Source: Lepas anatifera (lineage: Eukaryota; Arthropoda; Thecostraca; Lepadidae). From it: a stretch of DNA of 64,000 bases. The position numbers and the translations under genes are program-made. The stretch's first letter is position 1. Each line of letters starts with the position of its first letter. The notes below the pieces were generated by a model, which was not told the DNA's origin, did no database searches, and saw nothing but the letters and a program-made list of their open reading frames with translations. Positions 1 to 11,985 of this stretch are shown here, piece after piece. The DNA is taken from NCBI GenBank assembly GCA_034440635.1, contig JAOTON010000772.1, positions 348,001 to 412,000 of the forward strand. The letters are read 5' to 3'.

Positions 1-1980
1 CCACGCCCGCTACAAACGGGTGACTGCAGGGTAAAGAAGCTTCGGTCGCAGTGGGAGAGTCGACAACACCGTCAGAGTAGGCAGAGTAAGCTCAGTAAAA
101 ATCCTACTCTGCTCAGGCGCCGCCTCCCTCTTCCACCCAGAGCACCAGGACTACGCTCCGAGATCGAAACCCACGACCTGCACGCGGCGGGCCCCGACGA
201 GGCCCCAATCGAAACACAGAACCAGCCGACGCCCCATCAGGCACGAGGACTGTCAGAGTCCCAGCCCCCGGCCATGTGTCCCTGGGGAAGAGCACACGCC
301 CTGTCTGTTGTGTTGGTACTTTAGGCCGTTTCAGCGGCTGAGGCTATATCCTGCCAGTTTCCCACTAAAACCTTCACTCAACAAAGTCTGCCTTGTAAAT
401 GTGGTGGATGGGTTAACTCCTGCTCGTGCATGGTCATCTTGGACCTCAACGTTTCACCTGGTTTGGCAACAAAGTGGCTTTGGGGCTTTACTGCACACCC
501 GACTGATGTGGTCATATGGTGTCACCAACTCTAACCCTGTAGGGAAGGGTATTACGCTGATCGGAAAGACTGATGCAGAATACCCGCCCGAGGATTTGAG
601 CCCCGGTAAGCACCACAAATTATGGTATCCCCTCCACCGGGCTCCAGACGGGCCTCGAGCGGGGCTTTACACCGGTACACCGGCCAAACAAGGCAAAAAC
701 TATCGAGACAGGAACCCTGATTAAAAAGGAGGACAGGAACAAAAAAAAAAAAAACAAGCAGAAGCTGCGTACTGATAGCTTCAAAAACTGTGGAGGTAGT
801 AACCCTGGTTAAAAAACAGGAGCAAACAAAAAAAAGAACAAAGACAAAACAAAGAGACGCTGCATATTGATAGAAGCAAGAAAGGACTGACTTGACCCAA
901 CCCGTGGCCTCCTGTAACAGAGGGCCGGTAGTGCAGTCGTCAACATGGCAACATAAACCATCATCAGCGTCGCTGTCGACCAGACGCCACATCATAGCGA
1001 CCAGGCAGGGTCACCTGGTAACGACATTATTAGCAGTCATAGACGGTCAAAAGGGAATCTGATTTAACAATTATTTCTGGTATGTTTCAGTTTTCGATTG
1101 CCATAGCTTGTTCCCCTGCTGAGGCGTTGCAGGGCACAGTTTCATTCTTGGGGCCGCGTCTGGTTTTGTAAGTGGCGGTGGTGGTTGAAGGTTTACAGTA
1201 GTAGGAGGAACAAATAAAATACCCAATAAATTACGAGGTGATGGTGTTTTAAGATTCGGATATTCTGGAAACAGAATGTGCGTTTTCTTTACTTTCTTGT
1301 CCTACATTCGTTCTCAAGTGAGGCCTAAATCGGCAGTTAGTGAGTCAAATCCGAAAGAAGGTACGTCTTCCACCAACTCTTGAATTTCAGTACACTACGA
1401 CCAAGGGTCGGAGGAGGAGGAGGAGGAAGCCGTCCAGGAACTAAGAATAATACTACCACGGCGATGGGTTGGCGGTACCTCTGCCTCCAAAGATGACTGG
1501 GGTCCCCGAGTCAGCCTCCTTCCTAGCTTACTTAGCTACTTCATGATGACAGAATTATGGAGGGTATGACTTTGGAAAGCTGTCTTGGCTTATCTGGAAA
1601 GAATGAGCAGCTAAGCCACATTAGATACAACAGATAACCCCTGATAAGGCTCCAGCGAAACCCGTATCATCGCCAGTCTAACCATACATGTTGCATGAGG
1701 TTTTGCAGCACAGAACAGTTCTTGGTGGACGCCACCCTATGCAATCAATTCGGGGAAACGGGCGCGGGGTGGCCGTTAATCATGGTTTCAGTAGCGTCTG
1801 CGGTACCCCCAGACTCCTAGGATTATGGTTCACTCACAATTACCTCGTGACCTTCACGTGCCATGATTGACAGCGTCCACTTGGCGGACGTTGGCCGACG
1901 TATTAGAACTGCACATGTTTTCAAACACTGGAAGCAAACATTTTCTTGAAAAATAAAGATGAAGACTTGTTTTAATTGCT
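1..1980. other. No gene recognised
   Basis: GC-rich for the first 300 bp, then mixed. Only short open frames without recognisable domains. A B-box-like GGGCTCAAATCC on the minus strand near 600 hints at a SINE remnant but is too weak to call. The missing PGM2 C-terminal exons were looked for and not seen. Confidence 0.5.
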
Positions 1981-1989
1981 TCCGGCAGG

Positions 1990-2180
1990 GGGATGCGTGT
2001 CTCAATGGTGGACCACCTGGCTCATGAACCAGAGTCCCGGGTTCAAGGCCCGATGAATTCTCTGGACAAGTGCCACTGGATACCCCGAACAGGGTGGATT
2101 TGGCGACGGTGTACAGCCCCGGCAGTCGGAGTTCCGTTCAACCCCAACAACGAACTACTAACTCACTCGGGCTGAATCGC
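1990..2180 (+). repeat. Possible tRNA-derived SINE
   Basis: GAGTCCCGGGTTCAAGGCCC carries a B-box-like GGTTCAAGGCC about 45 bp after CTCAATGGTGGACCACCTGG, a weak A-box candidate. The downstream body (TCTGGACAAGTGCCACTGGA, ACAGGGTGGATTTGGCGACG) has the look of a SINE body, but no second copy was found in the window. Confidence 0.3.
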
Positions 2181-2702
2181 AACGGGTCCGGCTGCGGTGA
2201 GAAAAGTGTCGGATTTCTCGCCACCTAAAGTCGCGCGCTCAGATTGGCCGCGCCTCTGCCGGTCCTACCAGCCAGTCGCGCAGTGACAGCCGTGAGGCTG
2301 CACAGGCCCCTGGCAGCCGGGTCCCATAACGCCGCCTTCAGAGAACGTGTTTACACGGCCAGCGGGCCCCCGGCGTACCCCTTAACCCCCTAATTCCAGA
2401 CGATTCGCATGCTTACTTAATGCTACTATCAGATGCATTTATACTGAAACCACAATACAGCCGCAAGGCCCTGTGACCAGAACAATATCAAATACTTGTG
2501 AAGACATGCTACGGACTACGATTTATAATTCATCACGAAATTGGCATGCCTGACTGCCTCTCCTCGACTTTTTCAGGTAAATGTTGTCGAAACTTATGCA
2601 ACATGTATTTATCGGAACGGAGGTCGAAAGTCTGCGTGGTATAGGTGTAAGAATAAGCCTCGTTGTACCAACACTATTTAGTAAGGTAATTAGTTTAGTT
2701 AA

Positions 2703-3215
2703 CCCTCACCCCACTGGAGGGGGAGTTTGAACGCCCATCCCTCTCAGTTTGCCCGGCGGCACCAAAACACAGCGGCACGAAGCGCCGCCGTATATGACAC
2801 ACCTTATCCTTGACCAATTCAGCAACTTTTCCAAAAATTGTAAGCTCCGTTTATCTCAGGTCAGGTCAAAGGGGAATGTCAAGCGACCTCGCCTCCAAAA
2901 AAATTCAAGATAAGAATAGGGTAAATATATCGAATTGGAACGCATATCACATAACGGGCTCTCCGAACGCAACAAAATATGTTTCGGGATTTTTTATATC
3001 GATGACCAAGAGTCAGATAGGGATCATAACCTTTCCATTGGAAATGCACGAAGAAAACGAGAATTGGGAGGCAAAGGCTCTTCTTGTGTAGATACAGCCA
3101 AGAACACCTTCATATTCTCAGATCGTAGCATCCTGGACCTCTTTCCAGGTTCATGTTACAATTTTGGACCTGTGACCTTTGAGGCGTCATTTGGGGGCTA
3201 CTTAAGGGTGCGTTA
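2703..3215 (+). mobile_element. Family C TTAA element, 3' truncated
   Basis: After TTAA at 2,699-2,702 the element begins CCCTCACCCCACTGGAGGGG, an end motif intermediate between families A and B. GCGGCACGAAGCGCCGCCGTA follows. Later blocks shared with the other C copies include CAGGTCAGGTCA near 2,860, TTTCCATTGGAAATGCACGA near 3,030 and the stretch around TTCCAGGTTCATGTTACA near 3,145. Similarity ends near GGGGGCTACTTAAG. Short open frames over it are not genes. Confidence 0.65.
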
Positions 3216-5050
3216 CCCTCGACACATGCGCCACATGACATGACCCATCAGAACTAAAACCCTGTTTCCCAAACAACAGATGTCGGGTCATTCGTTCATT
3301 CATCTCGTTACAAAGACCGCCCACGTGACACGTTGGTTGTAAACCGTAGTACGCTGCGCACTCCACGCTTTACGACCCTTCAGGTGACCAAGAACCGCTG
3401 CGGGCAAGGTCAGACGCGTCGCAGTAGCAGGTGCTCTGGCAGAGGCGGGCCCAGTATTTTTTCCGAGGGCAGACTGCTATTGGGCAACTGTCTTGATTTC
3501 TCTAAATAAGAAAGCGGTTGCAGCTCGCACCACTGTCACCTGGGGTGGACCAAAGCTAGCCAAATGGCAGTTCAAGCATGGCTGTGGATTGGCTACGCTA
3601 TTTGTGCTAGTTAGCTGCTAGTCAGTGGTAGGATCCGCGTCCATTTCCTGCTTCCCTTTTCGGCCACTTTCGTGACCAAATTTTATGTTCATGGCCCGCC
3701 TTGCGTCGGTGGGTCGTCATTCTCCGCGCGTACACACGCATGCACATACACATGACACATGGGCCGGGTACCCGCATTTGTGACCACATTGGCGTATCTT
3801 AGGGATCCCCCGCCTCGTAGCGGTCACGGAAAGGGGCTCACTGACTCACTCACCCACCGAACCCTGAGGCGCGCAGCTCCATGTGTTTACCCAAGTACTT
3901 ATTGTGGAACATTTTCTGGTGCTCGGAGAAGGGGTAGCGTTCTACCCCTCGATCATGTGCGGAGTTGTTCTCACTGTGATCGAGAGGTGTTTCTGATTAT
4001 AGGATAGTTTGTGTTGTAATCGACAATACACGTGTACGATCTCAATCCCGTCCAGACCCTTCCTGACCACATCAGTTCGACATAAACCAAAGCTTTTGTA
4101 ATGTATTGGAAGTGGTTTCCCAAGTTATAGGCCCTGACCTAGGACAGGATCAAAAGATGATCTCCTAAACAAGAGACCGTCCATAAAGTACCTAAGGAAA
4201 AACAGGGGGTGGGAAGTCAGCAACCGTTTTCTTAGACGTTACAACAGGGCGTAAGAAAGCATTACCATAAGGGAGGGGGTTAAAATTATACGAACACATG
4301 TTACGTAATTTATGGATAGCCCTCAGCTCTGACTTAGAATTAACACTGATGTGATTCAATTGAGTCCACACATCATTATCATTGGATTTTGGAATTGTTT
4401 GTGTGGCCTTTTTATGAGGAGAGGAGCCGTGAGAGATTCGTGTGAAAACGTGTCCTGATGTCCAAATAACCCTCACATGCTTCCAGTCACGAAGCCATAG
4501 GTCTCTGATGCTAAGAGCTAAAGGCATGTTCGCGCCAAACACGCACAATAAAAGTTGTATAGTCCGTACCGATTTTCAAGAACTGAACGACGTTTCTGCA
4601 ATATTCGGCAAGCATTAGTTAGGGGTGATGCAACACCGCCTCCCCGAGAAATTTCAGTGGGGTGTCATCGGCTTTTCAAGGAGTCTTGTGATCATTTCAG
4701 GGAAGGCCCTAGTTCAATTGGACGAGAAATATCCTCTTGCTGGAAATTTATAGATTCAAGAATGACTTTTATGTAGTTTAAATGACACAGAAAACACCGT
4801 AATATGTAAGGGGAGCAAAAAATGTGTATAAATCACCGCAAAAAGAGAAATAAACGGTTATTTTGCTAAAGAAATTGCAAAGATGCAGCATCAGCAGCAA
4901 AAAATATTGCATCGGGCATGAGCTTCAAGTACCGAGGGAGAAGAGAGTTTACCGGTCGAAAATTCGGAACATTGAATGCCATAAAGCTGATGGACTAAGG
5001 AACGGGACACGCAAGTCCTCACATGGCCACCCCAAAGTGGGAGAATCAAT
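3216..5050. other. Intergenic or intronic, nothing recognised
   Basis: Unique-looking sequence with short open frames only, downstream (in gene direction) of the last PGM2 exon seen. No end motifs of the repeat families described elsewhere were noticed. Confidence 0.5.
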
Positions 5051-5057
5051 CGCGGAT

Positions 5058-5170
5058 CCAGGGGTGCATAGGGGCACGTGCCTCCTTCGTTCGACCCTCG
5101 GTGCCCCCTGAAATCGTCGCGGCGCCCCTCTGAAAGCTCGATGGTACCCCTGAAAGGTCGCTAGTCAGCA
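5058..5170 (-). mobile_element. Family E MITE fragment
   Basis: GGATCCAGGGGTGCATAGGG is followed by TCGACCCTCGGTGCCCCCT-like and GGTACCCCTGAAAGGTCGC blocks, equal to the first 110 bp of the reverse-oriented copy at 24.6 kb. The rest is absent, so this is a truncated copy. Confidence 0.55.
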
Positions 5171-5690
5171 TTCTCGGCGATAACAGGTGCTGGCAGAATA
5201 TGACACAGAAATCTGACTCACACTTGTTTGCCTTTTCTTATGAGGACTGTACTATGGGGACACACTAGTTGAGTGAATTTCTGCCCTGCAGTCGTCGTCA
5301 TTTTCCACTCTGCTCCCGGGACATCGCCGCTTTCTTTTGACCTGAAAGTTCTTGTCATTCCAGCTCATGGCGGCCAGAAATTGGTCTTACTGATATTGGT
5401 AGAGCCTAGTGTTCTGCTGTTTGTATTCCTCTGACAGGAGAGTGTCATCCTTGACCATGGCGATGGAGGCACAATGATACAAATCCTAGAATGCTTAGTA
5501 GGGAATGACACCCAGGCGCCCTGAATTTCCCATTCAGTTTTTTTCTTTCTCTTTTGGGTCCACTTTTCCAGTGGATTTATTTTGGCATAATTCAATAATC
5601 CTAGTGTATATAAAATCATCTAGTGTGGAAGAAAAGAAAAATTGGATGAAAAATGCGCAAACTTTAAGTAAGGGATGTAATCGAGTTTAA

Positions 5691-7615
5691 CCCGCGCCCC
5701 ACCGGGGGTCCGGCGCCACCTTCGCCCCACCGGGGGAACCATCGATGCCCCCTCCTCTAACTTCGAAAATATGAGGGTTAGCGCAAATATGCAAAGTGCA
5801 TTAGAAAGCTTGCGTGAATTCAGTAAGAAATTACTTCACATGTTTTAGTGCTCAGGTCAATGGTTTGACCTCCAGAGGTCAAATTAGGTCAATATCGGCT
5901 ATTTTCACTCAAATATGCAATGCTTAACACCCGCACTGGAGGGGGTCTGGCACTAACGCGCACTGGAGGGGGCCTGATAGGCCCCCTAAGATCTCGGAAA
6001 CTAAGAGGGTTAGAAAAACGCCACTTGGTAGGTGGGTGGGGGCCATGGTAATCTACATGATGACCAATTTTCATTGACCTAGGTCAATATCTTCAAGGTC
6101 AAACGAGGTCGTAAAGGTCAAATATTGGCCATGCTGGGATCGTTTGGTAAATGCTGTGATTATGCAGGAAAATGGCGGGAATAAGCTAAAGGCGGACAAG
6201 GTTCATGGAGAAGAGGTCTCAAAGAGGCTTCCCCACAACTTTTGGGTCAAGGTCATTCAAGGTCATTGACCTTTAAGGTCACCATATGGTATACTACTTA
6301 TTATTTACACTTTGACTAACACTGTAGCCACTGTTTGGCGGGAAATGAGGATTGACCTTTCCCAATGACCTTTGACCTTGACCTTTGTATTGGGGTACCC
6401 TACCGATGACGTCATAGCATAATATATGTCAGACGGGGTAACGTCATTTGGCCGGACGCACAGTGGTCAGTGACCTTGAAAGTGCAGATATGACCTTGAC
6501 CTGTGACCTTGACCTTGACTTTCATGTGAAGTGACATTGACATATACTACCGCTTATATGACGTTATGACGTCACCACTCGGTCTTCAATGCAAGCTAAC
6601 TGGTCCGACCGCGCGTTTACGGCGATCTCAAAATGCAGGTCTGACTTTGAAAGCCTATAAGTAAAAAAATTTCGGCCGATTTTCAAAAAGTCTTCACCAA
6701 TCGACGCGCTATTAAATTCTGTTAAATGTGGCCACGTTTCGTTTTTCGGCTACAAGCGGTTCTCCAGCCACCTCGGAAAACAGGTGGGGGGGCCTCCGAG
6801 GCCCCCCTCCAGTGCGCGTGTTAAGCAAACTGGGCATAACTCTTATGCCATTAGAGGTATTGAAGTCTGGTAAAGTACATTTGATAGGGAATTGCCAGAC
6901 CTTTTTCCGTTATGTGCAACGTAAAGACCTCCCGCCAGTGGTTTGACCTCCAGAGGTCACCTCGTGACTTGATATGACCTGAGGTCACGAAAGGTCAGAG
7001 AGTGACCTTGCCGTACATCAAATGAAAGCCAGTGACGAGACAAACACGATGGTGTTTGTTTCAGCGCTCTAGATTAATTAGGTCAAAAGTTATTGTCAAA
7101 ATACTGTTTTTGACCCCTGGTGACCTTGGATGACCTTGGAGAGGTCAAAGGACAAATATGGCCCCTGGAATCCGTGAAAGGGTGTCCAAGAACGCTTTTC
7201 TGATCAAGCTGAGCATTTTCAATCGCTTTTGTGACTTTAAGATCATAAGACAGCTTTTCCCATGCTTTTTCGATGGGAGAGGTCACCTCGTGACCTGACC
7301 TCAGGGCACGAAATCGAAAAATCCCGGATATACACCTTGTAGACCCTGGACGGGCCATAAAGTGTAGAAAGTTTCAAATCGATCGACTTCGAAATGTAGC
7401 TCTTACAGAGCTCTAAATTTGAAGTGAGGTGACCTTGGTTGACCTCGTCTGGTGACCTGACCTTGGGTGACCCGGGGTAAAAAATTTCAGAGATGGCGGG
7501 AAAATGATGCAGTGAGAGGTAGAACCCTTAACCGCGGTGCTGCGCCTCTTCGTTTTTCTGCTATCCCGGAAAAAACCTTAGGGGGGCCATCGATGGCCCC
7601 ACGGTGGGGCGAGGG
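5691..7615 (-). mobile_element. Family A TTAA element interrupted by B
   Basis: The element is bounded by TTAA at 5,687-5,690 and 7,616-7,619. Removing the nested B copy and one TTAA leaves 1,028 bp, the same length as the copy at 61.9 kb, to which it is inverted. The left end is CCCGCGCCCCACCGGGGGTC; the right end is the reverse complement of a similar string. The interior carries TGACCTCCAGAGGTCA, direct repeats of TGACCT and other AGGTCA arrays, and no transposase. Ends beginning CCC plus TTAA are typical of piggyBac-type elements. Confidence 0.88.
5928..6820 (-). mobile_element. Family B TTAA element nested in family A (893 bp)
   Basis: TTAA lies at 5,924-5,927 and 6,821-6,824. The ends are CACCCGCACTGGAGGGGG and the reverse complement of CCCCCCTCCAGTGCGCGTG. 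The orientation is opposite to the 41.9-kb copy, and the doubled end motif (CACTGGAGGGGG twice within 45 bp) is on the left. The interior is full of TGACCTTGACCT and AGGTCA strings. The copy interrupts a family A element at a TTAA that is present once in the uninterrupted A copy (62,665-62,668). This shows directly that insertion duplicated the TTAA. Confidence 0.9.
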
Positions 7616-7860
7616 TTAAACTAACGCCCACAATATTATACCGTTTGGACTTGCCACTCGCCTACCATATTTTCAAACGTAAATTTTACACTCAGTATCC
7701 CAGTGCAAAACCATTTTTGAGACACTGCGGAGTGGGGCGCTGCGACATCCCAAAGATTAGTCAGCATACTAAACGCGTCCTTCATTTTTTACCGTCACCC
7801 TCCCACTCTGTTCTTTGTCAGTTCGCAAAGCTCCATTCATGTCTTTAATGAGACTCTTAG

Positions 7861-8035
7861 CATGGGCGCCGAAAGCGGGGGCGCGTCTCCCCTGTTCGCC
7901 AACCAGGGGGATGTCCAGCAAAATTGTTTGGGTCAATCGTCATTATTGCTGTCAGGTATCGAATATGCTCAAAATTCGCCTCCCCCAGTCAGCAGCAGCC
8001 GTCTCCCCTGCGAAAATTCCGTGGCAGCGCCCCTG
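7861..8035 (+). mobile_element. Family F hAT-like MITE, copy 1 (175 bp)
   Basis: The ends are CATGGGCGCCGAAAGCGGGG and GTGGCAGCGCCCCTG. The flanking 8-mers ACTCTTAG and CTTCTTAG share six of eight bases. The interior is shared with 57.8 kb (CGCCAACCAGGGGGA, TCGTCATTATTGCTGT, GAAAATTCCGTGGCAGCG). Open frames across it in several directions are not genes. Confidence 0.72.
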
Positions 8036-8298
8036 CTTCTTAGGAAATACAAATGTGCAATAACTGAAAAGAGTTGTCCCAATTTCTTACTCCTACTCAA
8101 TTTCAAAATTGTTTTATTCTGTTCATGGTGTGTTTTATAGCACCAAAATAATACATAGTTGTTTTGATTTAAAACATCAGTACCATTAAAAACTCCGAAT
8201 TTTGCTATGGGCTACGCTTCGACTGTTTCCGCCCTAAAAATCACCCCCTGAGCAAGGCTCCCTGTACAGGTAAACACTCCCGTCTGACTTTTTGTCTC

Positions 8299-8300
<2 letters not shown>

Positions 8301-8350
<50 letters not shown>

Positions 8351-8362
8351 CTCTCTCTCTTC
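8301..8362. repeat. (CT)n microsatellite, interrupted
   Basis: A CT run of about 47 bp, then a TTTTCTC break and a further CTCTCTCTC. It lies between MITE F and the 480-bp foldback. Confidence 0.95.
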
Positions 8363-8442
8363 GGTTGTTTAGTCTTTCTAAAATTCCCACACCTTTTTTC
8401 TGGGGAAAGTTTGCAAGCCCGAATCAGCTATCTTTGTCTCAT

Positions 8443-8922
8443 TCCCGTGCATGTAGACTTTACCGCAGGAGTGGCCAGGATGATGACTGAGTGTTGAGAG
8501 TTGGTCTGTATCGCCGAATGAGAAATGATGCCGCGATTTTTCTGTTTGGGCCATTTCTGGCACATTTTAGAGTTTTGATGCTCAGGTTGTCTGCTGCGAG
8601 CTCATCATTCGGATGCGTGCTTAATCTAAATTTGAATGCTTAATCTAGAATTGTGATGCTCAGGTTGTCAGGTTGCTACAATTTCGATGCTAAGGTTGTC
8701 TCCTCGTTTGATGTTCAGGTAGATTAATCATTAAATATAGATTAAGCACGCATCCGAATGGTGAGCTGGCAGCAGACAACCTGAGCATAAAAATTCAAAA
8801 ATACACCAGAGAAGGCCCAGACCGAAAAATCGCGGCATCATTCCTCATTCGGCGATACAGACCAACTCTCAACACTCAAACATGCTCCTGGCAACTCCTA
8901 CGGTAAAGTCTACATGCACGGG
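8443..8922. repeat. Foldback repeat (480 bp)
   Basis: The arms 8,443-8,640 and about 8,735-8,922 are inverted copies: CCCGTGCATGTAGACTTTAC against GTAAAGTCTACATGCACGGG at the extremes, ATCGCCGAATGAGAAATGAT in the middle, and GGATGCGTGCTTAATCTAAA near the loop. The loop repeats GATGCTCAGGTTGTC-type strings several times. It probably represents a MITE. Confidence 0.75.
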
Positions 8923-9054
8923 CACCCACATATACGCACACTCGCAGGCATACAAACACACCACAAACAGTGATCCCTTGCTCGCTCGGTAAGATGGTGC
9001 TGGGATTGTCAGCACCTAACCAAAAGTTTACCTCAGGCCTTTAGCAATCTTGCA

Positions 9055-9105
9055 CTCCTCGCCAGACGAAGGTCAAGGAACGAAACGCTGCGTTTACGCC
9101 TTTTA
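9055..9105 (+). other. Possible Penelope-like element end motif
   Basis: CAGACGAAGGTCAAGGAACG followed by AAACGCTGCG resembles the conserved end strings of Penelope-like and related retroelements (a GACGAAGG...GGAACGAAACG pattern), from memory. No reverse transcriptase lies nearby, so at most this is a short remnant. Confidence 0.22.
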
Positions 9106-9510
9106 TCTTTACCTTGTCTTAGCCTTTTTGGGCATTTTAGGGTTTAGGCGTTTTAGTTTCTGGACTCTGACATTTGTTTTGCCTTTTTAGGCTACCTTCG
9201 TCTTATGATTATAGATTTTAGTTTTTTTTTGCCGACGGGTGGGTTTTAAGTCTTTAAGCGTCTTCTGTTTTATCATCTTTTTAGGCTCATAGGTCATTCC
9301 CGCAACACCCTATTGTATGATGATTATATCAGTGCGCCATCACTGCTTTAAATCTAAAAATATAATCTTCCTACTAGTTCTTGTGCTCGATGGAATACAA
9401 CAACCCTTCCCATTGTATTGTAGGTATTCAGAGAACTAAATCTAGCGGGTTTGATTGGCAAAGCCGATAAATCCGGTTCCAGCCAGATTTCATAATTCTA
9501 AAGCCGATGC

Positions 9511-9615
9511 ATAGCTTTATTTTAATATGATAATGTAATATCATATTAGCTATATTTTAACATTCAATATGATTTAATATATAACTATATTTTAATATTT
9601 AATATAATTTTAAAG
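9511..9615. repeat. AT-rich tract with TTTAATAT repeats
   Basis: Strings such as AATATGATAATGTAATATCA and CTATATTTTAATATTTAATA repeat loosely over 100 bp. Low complexity, no gene. Confidence 0.6.
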
Positions 9616-10153
9616 CCTTAGCATAGCACTTTGACTAACGTATGGAGAATTCATTGCGGATCTTAAACAATGATTGAGTCGAGCTAGGCCACTGATATAT
9701 GATTTACAGAACCAAGTAATGCAGACATTCGGCTGTACGCACTCCCTCGGACATAGCTTCAATGGAAGACATGCTATGACCTCAGTTGAGCCTGAACAGC
9801 CTGTTTGACCTTTCGGCAGTTTCTATGGGGAAGTTGCGAATTGTATCCCGCAATTAGGACCAGCATTTGAAGGTTTAAAACAATGGCCATGTAGCTTGAG
9901 TGCTGAATTAAACTTCAGCGTCACCTGAGTCCCCCCGCCCAGTAAACAATAGACATTTTGGGAAACTGACTTTCGGCCAGCTGCAAGCTCACTCGGCCTC
10001 ACGCGTTAACTACACGAGTTACGTACCTGTTTACGCCCCCGACATGAATGGAAGCGAGTGCTCTTGTTACTTTGATTATACTATTGCACTGTATACGATC
10101 ATTTACCAAATTTTCTGAGCAATAGCAACCAACGCGGCACAATCAATCGTTAG

Positions 10154-11020
10154 CACGCGCACTGGGGGCCTCCGAGGCCCCCCAACTATTTTTCCGAGGG
10201 GGCCGGAGAACTGCCCGTAGCCGGAAAACAATACTCAGCCACATTTAACAAAATTTAACGTATCGATTAGTGAAACAATTTTGAGAATCGGTCAAAATGT
10301 TTTGGACTTATAGGCTTTTAAAAGTTGGACCTACATTTTGAGATCGCCACAATCGCGCGGTCGGACGAGTTTGCTTGCACTGGAGACCAAGTTGTGACGT
10401 CATAACGCCATATTAGCGGGATGATATGTCAGGCTAACCGCCGGTAAAATTGCGTTATCCAATTTGACGTATATTATGCTATGACGTCATAGTTAAGGTC
10501 AAGGTCAAATTTCATAGGTACAGGGTCATTTACCGTCCAACTGTTGCTATAGTGCTAGTTATAGAGTATGCTATAGGGAACATACCATATTATGACGTCA
10601 TAGGTCAATGATCTTGCATGACCTGGACCCCAGAATTTGGGAAAGTTTGGTAGTGTCACTAGAAGTCAAGTCAAGTCAAAGATAGAAGTCAAGTCACTAG
10701 GCCAAAGATAAAAGCTCACTAGTAGTGAGCTTCTATCTTTGACCCTCATCTGCCTTCAGCACATTCCCGTACAATGACGACATTTCCCAATAGGTCCCAA
10801 GCACGGCCAAGCTTTGACCTTTATGATCTCGTTTAACTTAAAAATATTTACCTAGGTAAATTAAAATTTGTTATGATGTAGATCACCATAGCCACCACCC
10901 CCCCATAGCCCCCCAACCGGCGTTTTTCTACGTCTCTCAATTTCTGAGATCTCAGGGAGAGCTAGCGGACCTCTTCCCCTCCAGTGCGCGTTAGTACCAG
11001 ACCTCCCTCCAGTGCGGGTG
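10154..11020 (+). mobile_element. Family B TTAA element, diverged copy
   Basis: The ends CACGCGCACTGGGGGCCTCC and CTCCCTCCAGTGCGGGTG match the 41.9-kb copy in the same orientation, including the doubled right-end motif. The flanks read TTAG and TTAC, consistent with TTAA decayed on both sides. Interior blocks such as TTTTGAGAATCGGTC, GAGATCGCCACAATCGCGCG and TATGCTATGACGTCATAG are shared with the other B copies. Fewer AGGTCA motifs are intact. A local AAGTCAAGTCA / TCACTAG duplication is present near 10,660-10,735. Confidence 0.8.
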
Positions 11021-11024
11021 TTAC

Positions 11025-11795
11025 AGGCAAAACTCCGGTCTTTGACCTAAACAAGGAGACTTGCCATTCAGCGACATATTCGTTTGTTATAAGGCTGTAT
11101 TTCTTAACGAAATATATCATGTTTTATGCTTCAATGCACATTTACCCAATACATTCAGTTAAACTTGACAAAAATATGGATTTTATTTGTCCAATTATGT
11201 AAATCGTCATTCAACAATGCTGGAGAATTGGGAGATTTTCTGGTCCCAGGCATCAAATAATAAATAGACACTTTACAACTGCCCATTCCAACCAGGCATG
11301 CTGAGGTTCAACTGCAGCAGGCATCCGAATTGTAGGAGCATTATTCTCGAAACTATCATTAATCCTGTCTTTGAAGCACCAAAACTATACTTACGTCTAC
11401 GCATTTGTCATGGCCTGGGACAGAGTGCACATCATACCGTCTTGTAAACATATGATACAGTAAAATAAAGGACCGTCAGTAGCAGAGTTGGTCGAGTGCA
11501 GATACAAACACAGCAATTAAAGCAAACATATCTCAGCGTAGAACAATATGTTTAATCAGGCTTGAGAGTCAGTCAGATGCCTGATGATAGCAGCCAGAAG
11601 GGTATCATGGAATAGAACGCTTTCAATAATTGGAATTCATATTTTGTCAAACTCAAGCTGGACGAGTTGGGTAGGTGCACTGAAGCGTAAAACATGATAT
11701 AATTCGTTAACAAATACAGCCTCATAACAATTGAATATATCGCCGGATGACAAGTCACCTCCTAGGCTAGGTCAAAGACCGGATTTTTGCTCTCT
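11025..11795. repeat. Element with 150-bp inverted ends
   Basis: The left end (about 11,025-11,175; AAAACTCCGGTCTTTGACCT, then TATCATGTTTTATGCTTCA) and right end (about 11,640-11,795; TGAAGCGTAAAACATGATAT, then AGGTCAAAGACCGGATTTTT) are inverted copies around an unrelated 460-bp centre. This suggests a non-autonomous DNA transposon with long inverted repeats, lying between a family B copy and the last PGM2 exon. No target duplication was clear. Confidence 0.65.
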
Positions 11796-11879
11796 GACAA
11801 CACGCAAAATATCGTAAGGATAAAAGCAGTGATCACGAGCGCGGGTCCTGACCCCGAGGTCGGGTTGAGAGGTCCTCAC

Positions 11880-11985
11880 CGTTCCCGGCGTTCCGTTCCA
11901 GTTCCGAATACGCTTGAAGATGCGCTGGATCACCTCCTTCTGGTGGCAGATGTAGTAGGAGTTGTTGCTGGTGTGGTATCCGTAC
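11880..11985 (-). CDS. PGM2: PGM2-like exon, last one in the window
   Basis: This 106-bp exon has acceptor CTGTTCCAG|GTACGG and donor ACG|GTGAGGACC on the minus strand. Its first base completes the AC|G codon left open by the 50,788 exon. The next 35 codons begin YGYHTSNNSYYICHQKEVI and end NWNGTPGT, matching the PGM2-family segment directly after LSQQLDTIY. The exon ends in phase 0. The following family segment (the DLTTGYD block and then the RTSGTEPK phosphate-binding loop) was looked for between 1 and 11.8 kb and not seen, so those exons probably lie beyond the left edge. The intron before this exon is about 38.8 kb, filled with repeats and one decayed gene fragment. Confidence 0.9.

Noticed and set aside
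5928..6820. AGGTCA array as a host enhancer
   Set aside because: The array lies wholly inside a TTAA-flanked element that recurs elsewhere, so a transposon origin explains it first; regulatory use is kept only as a hypothesis.
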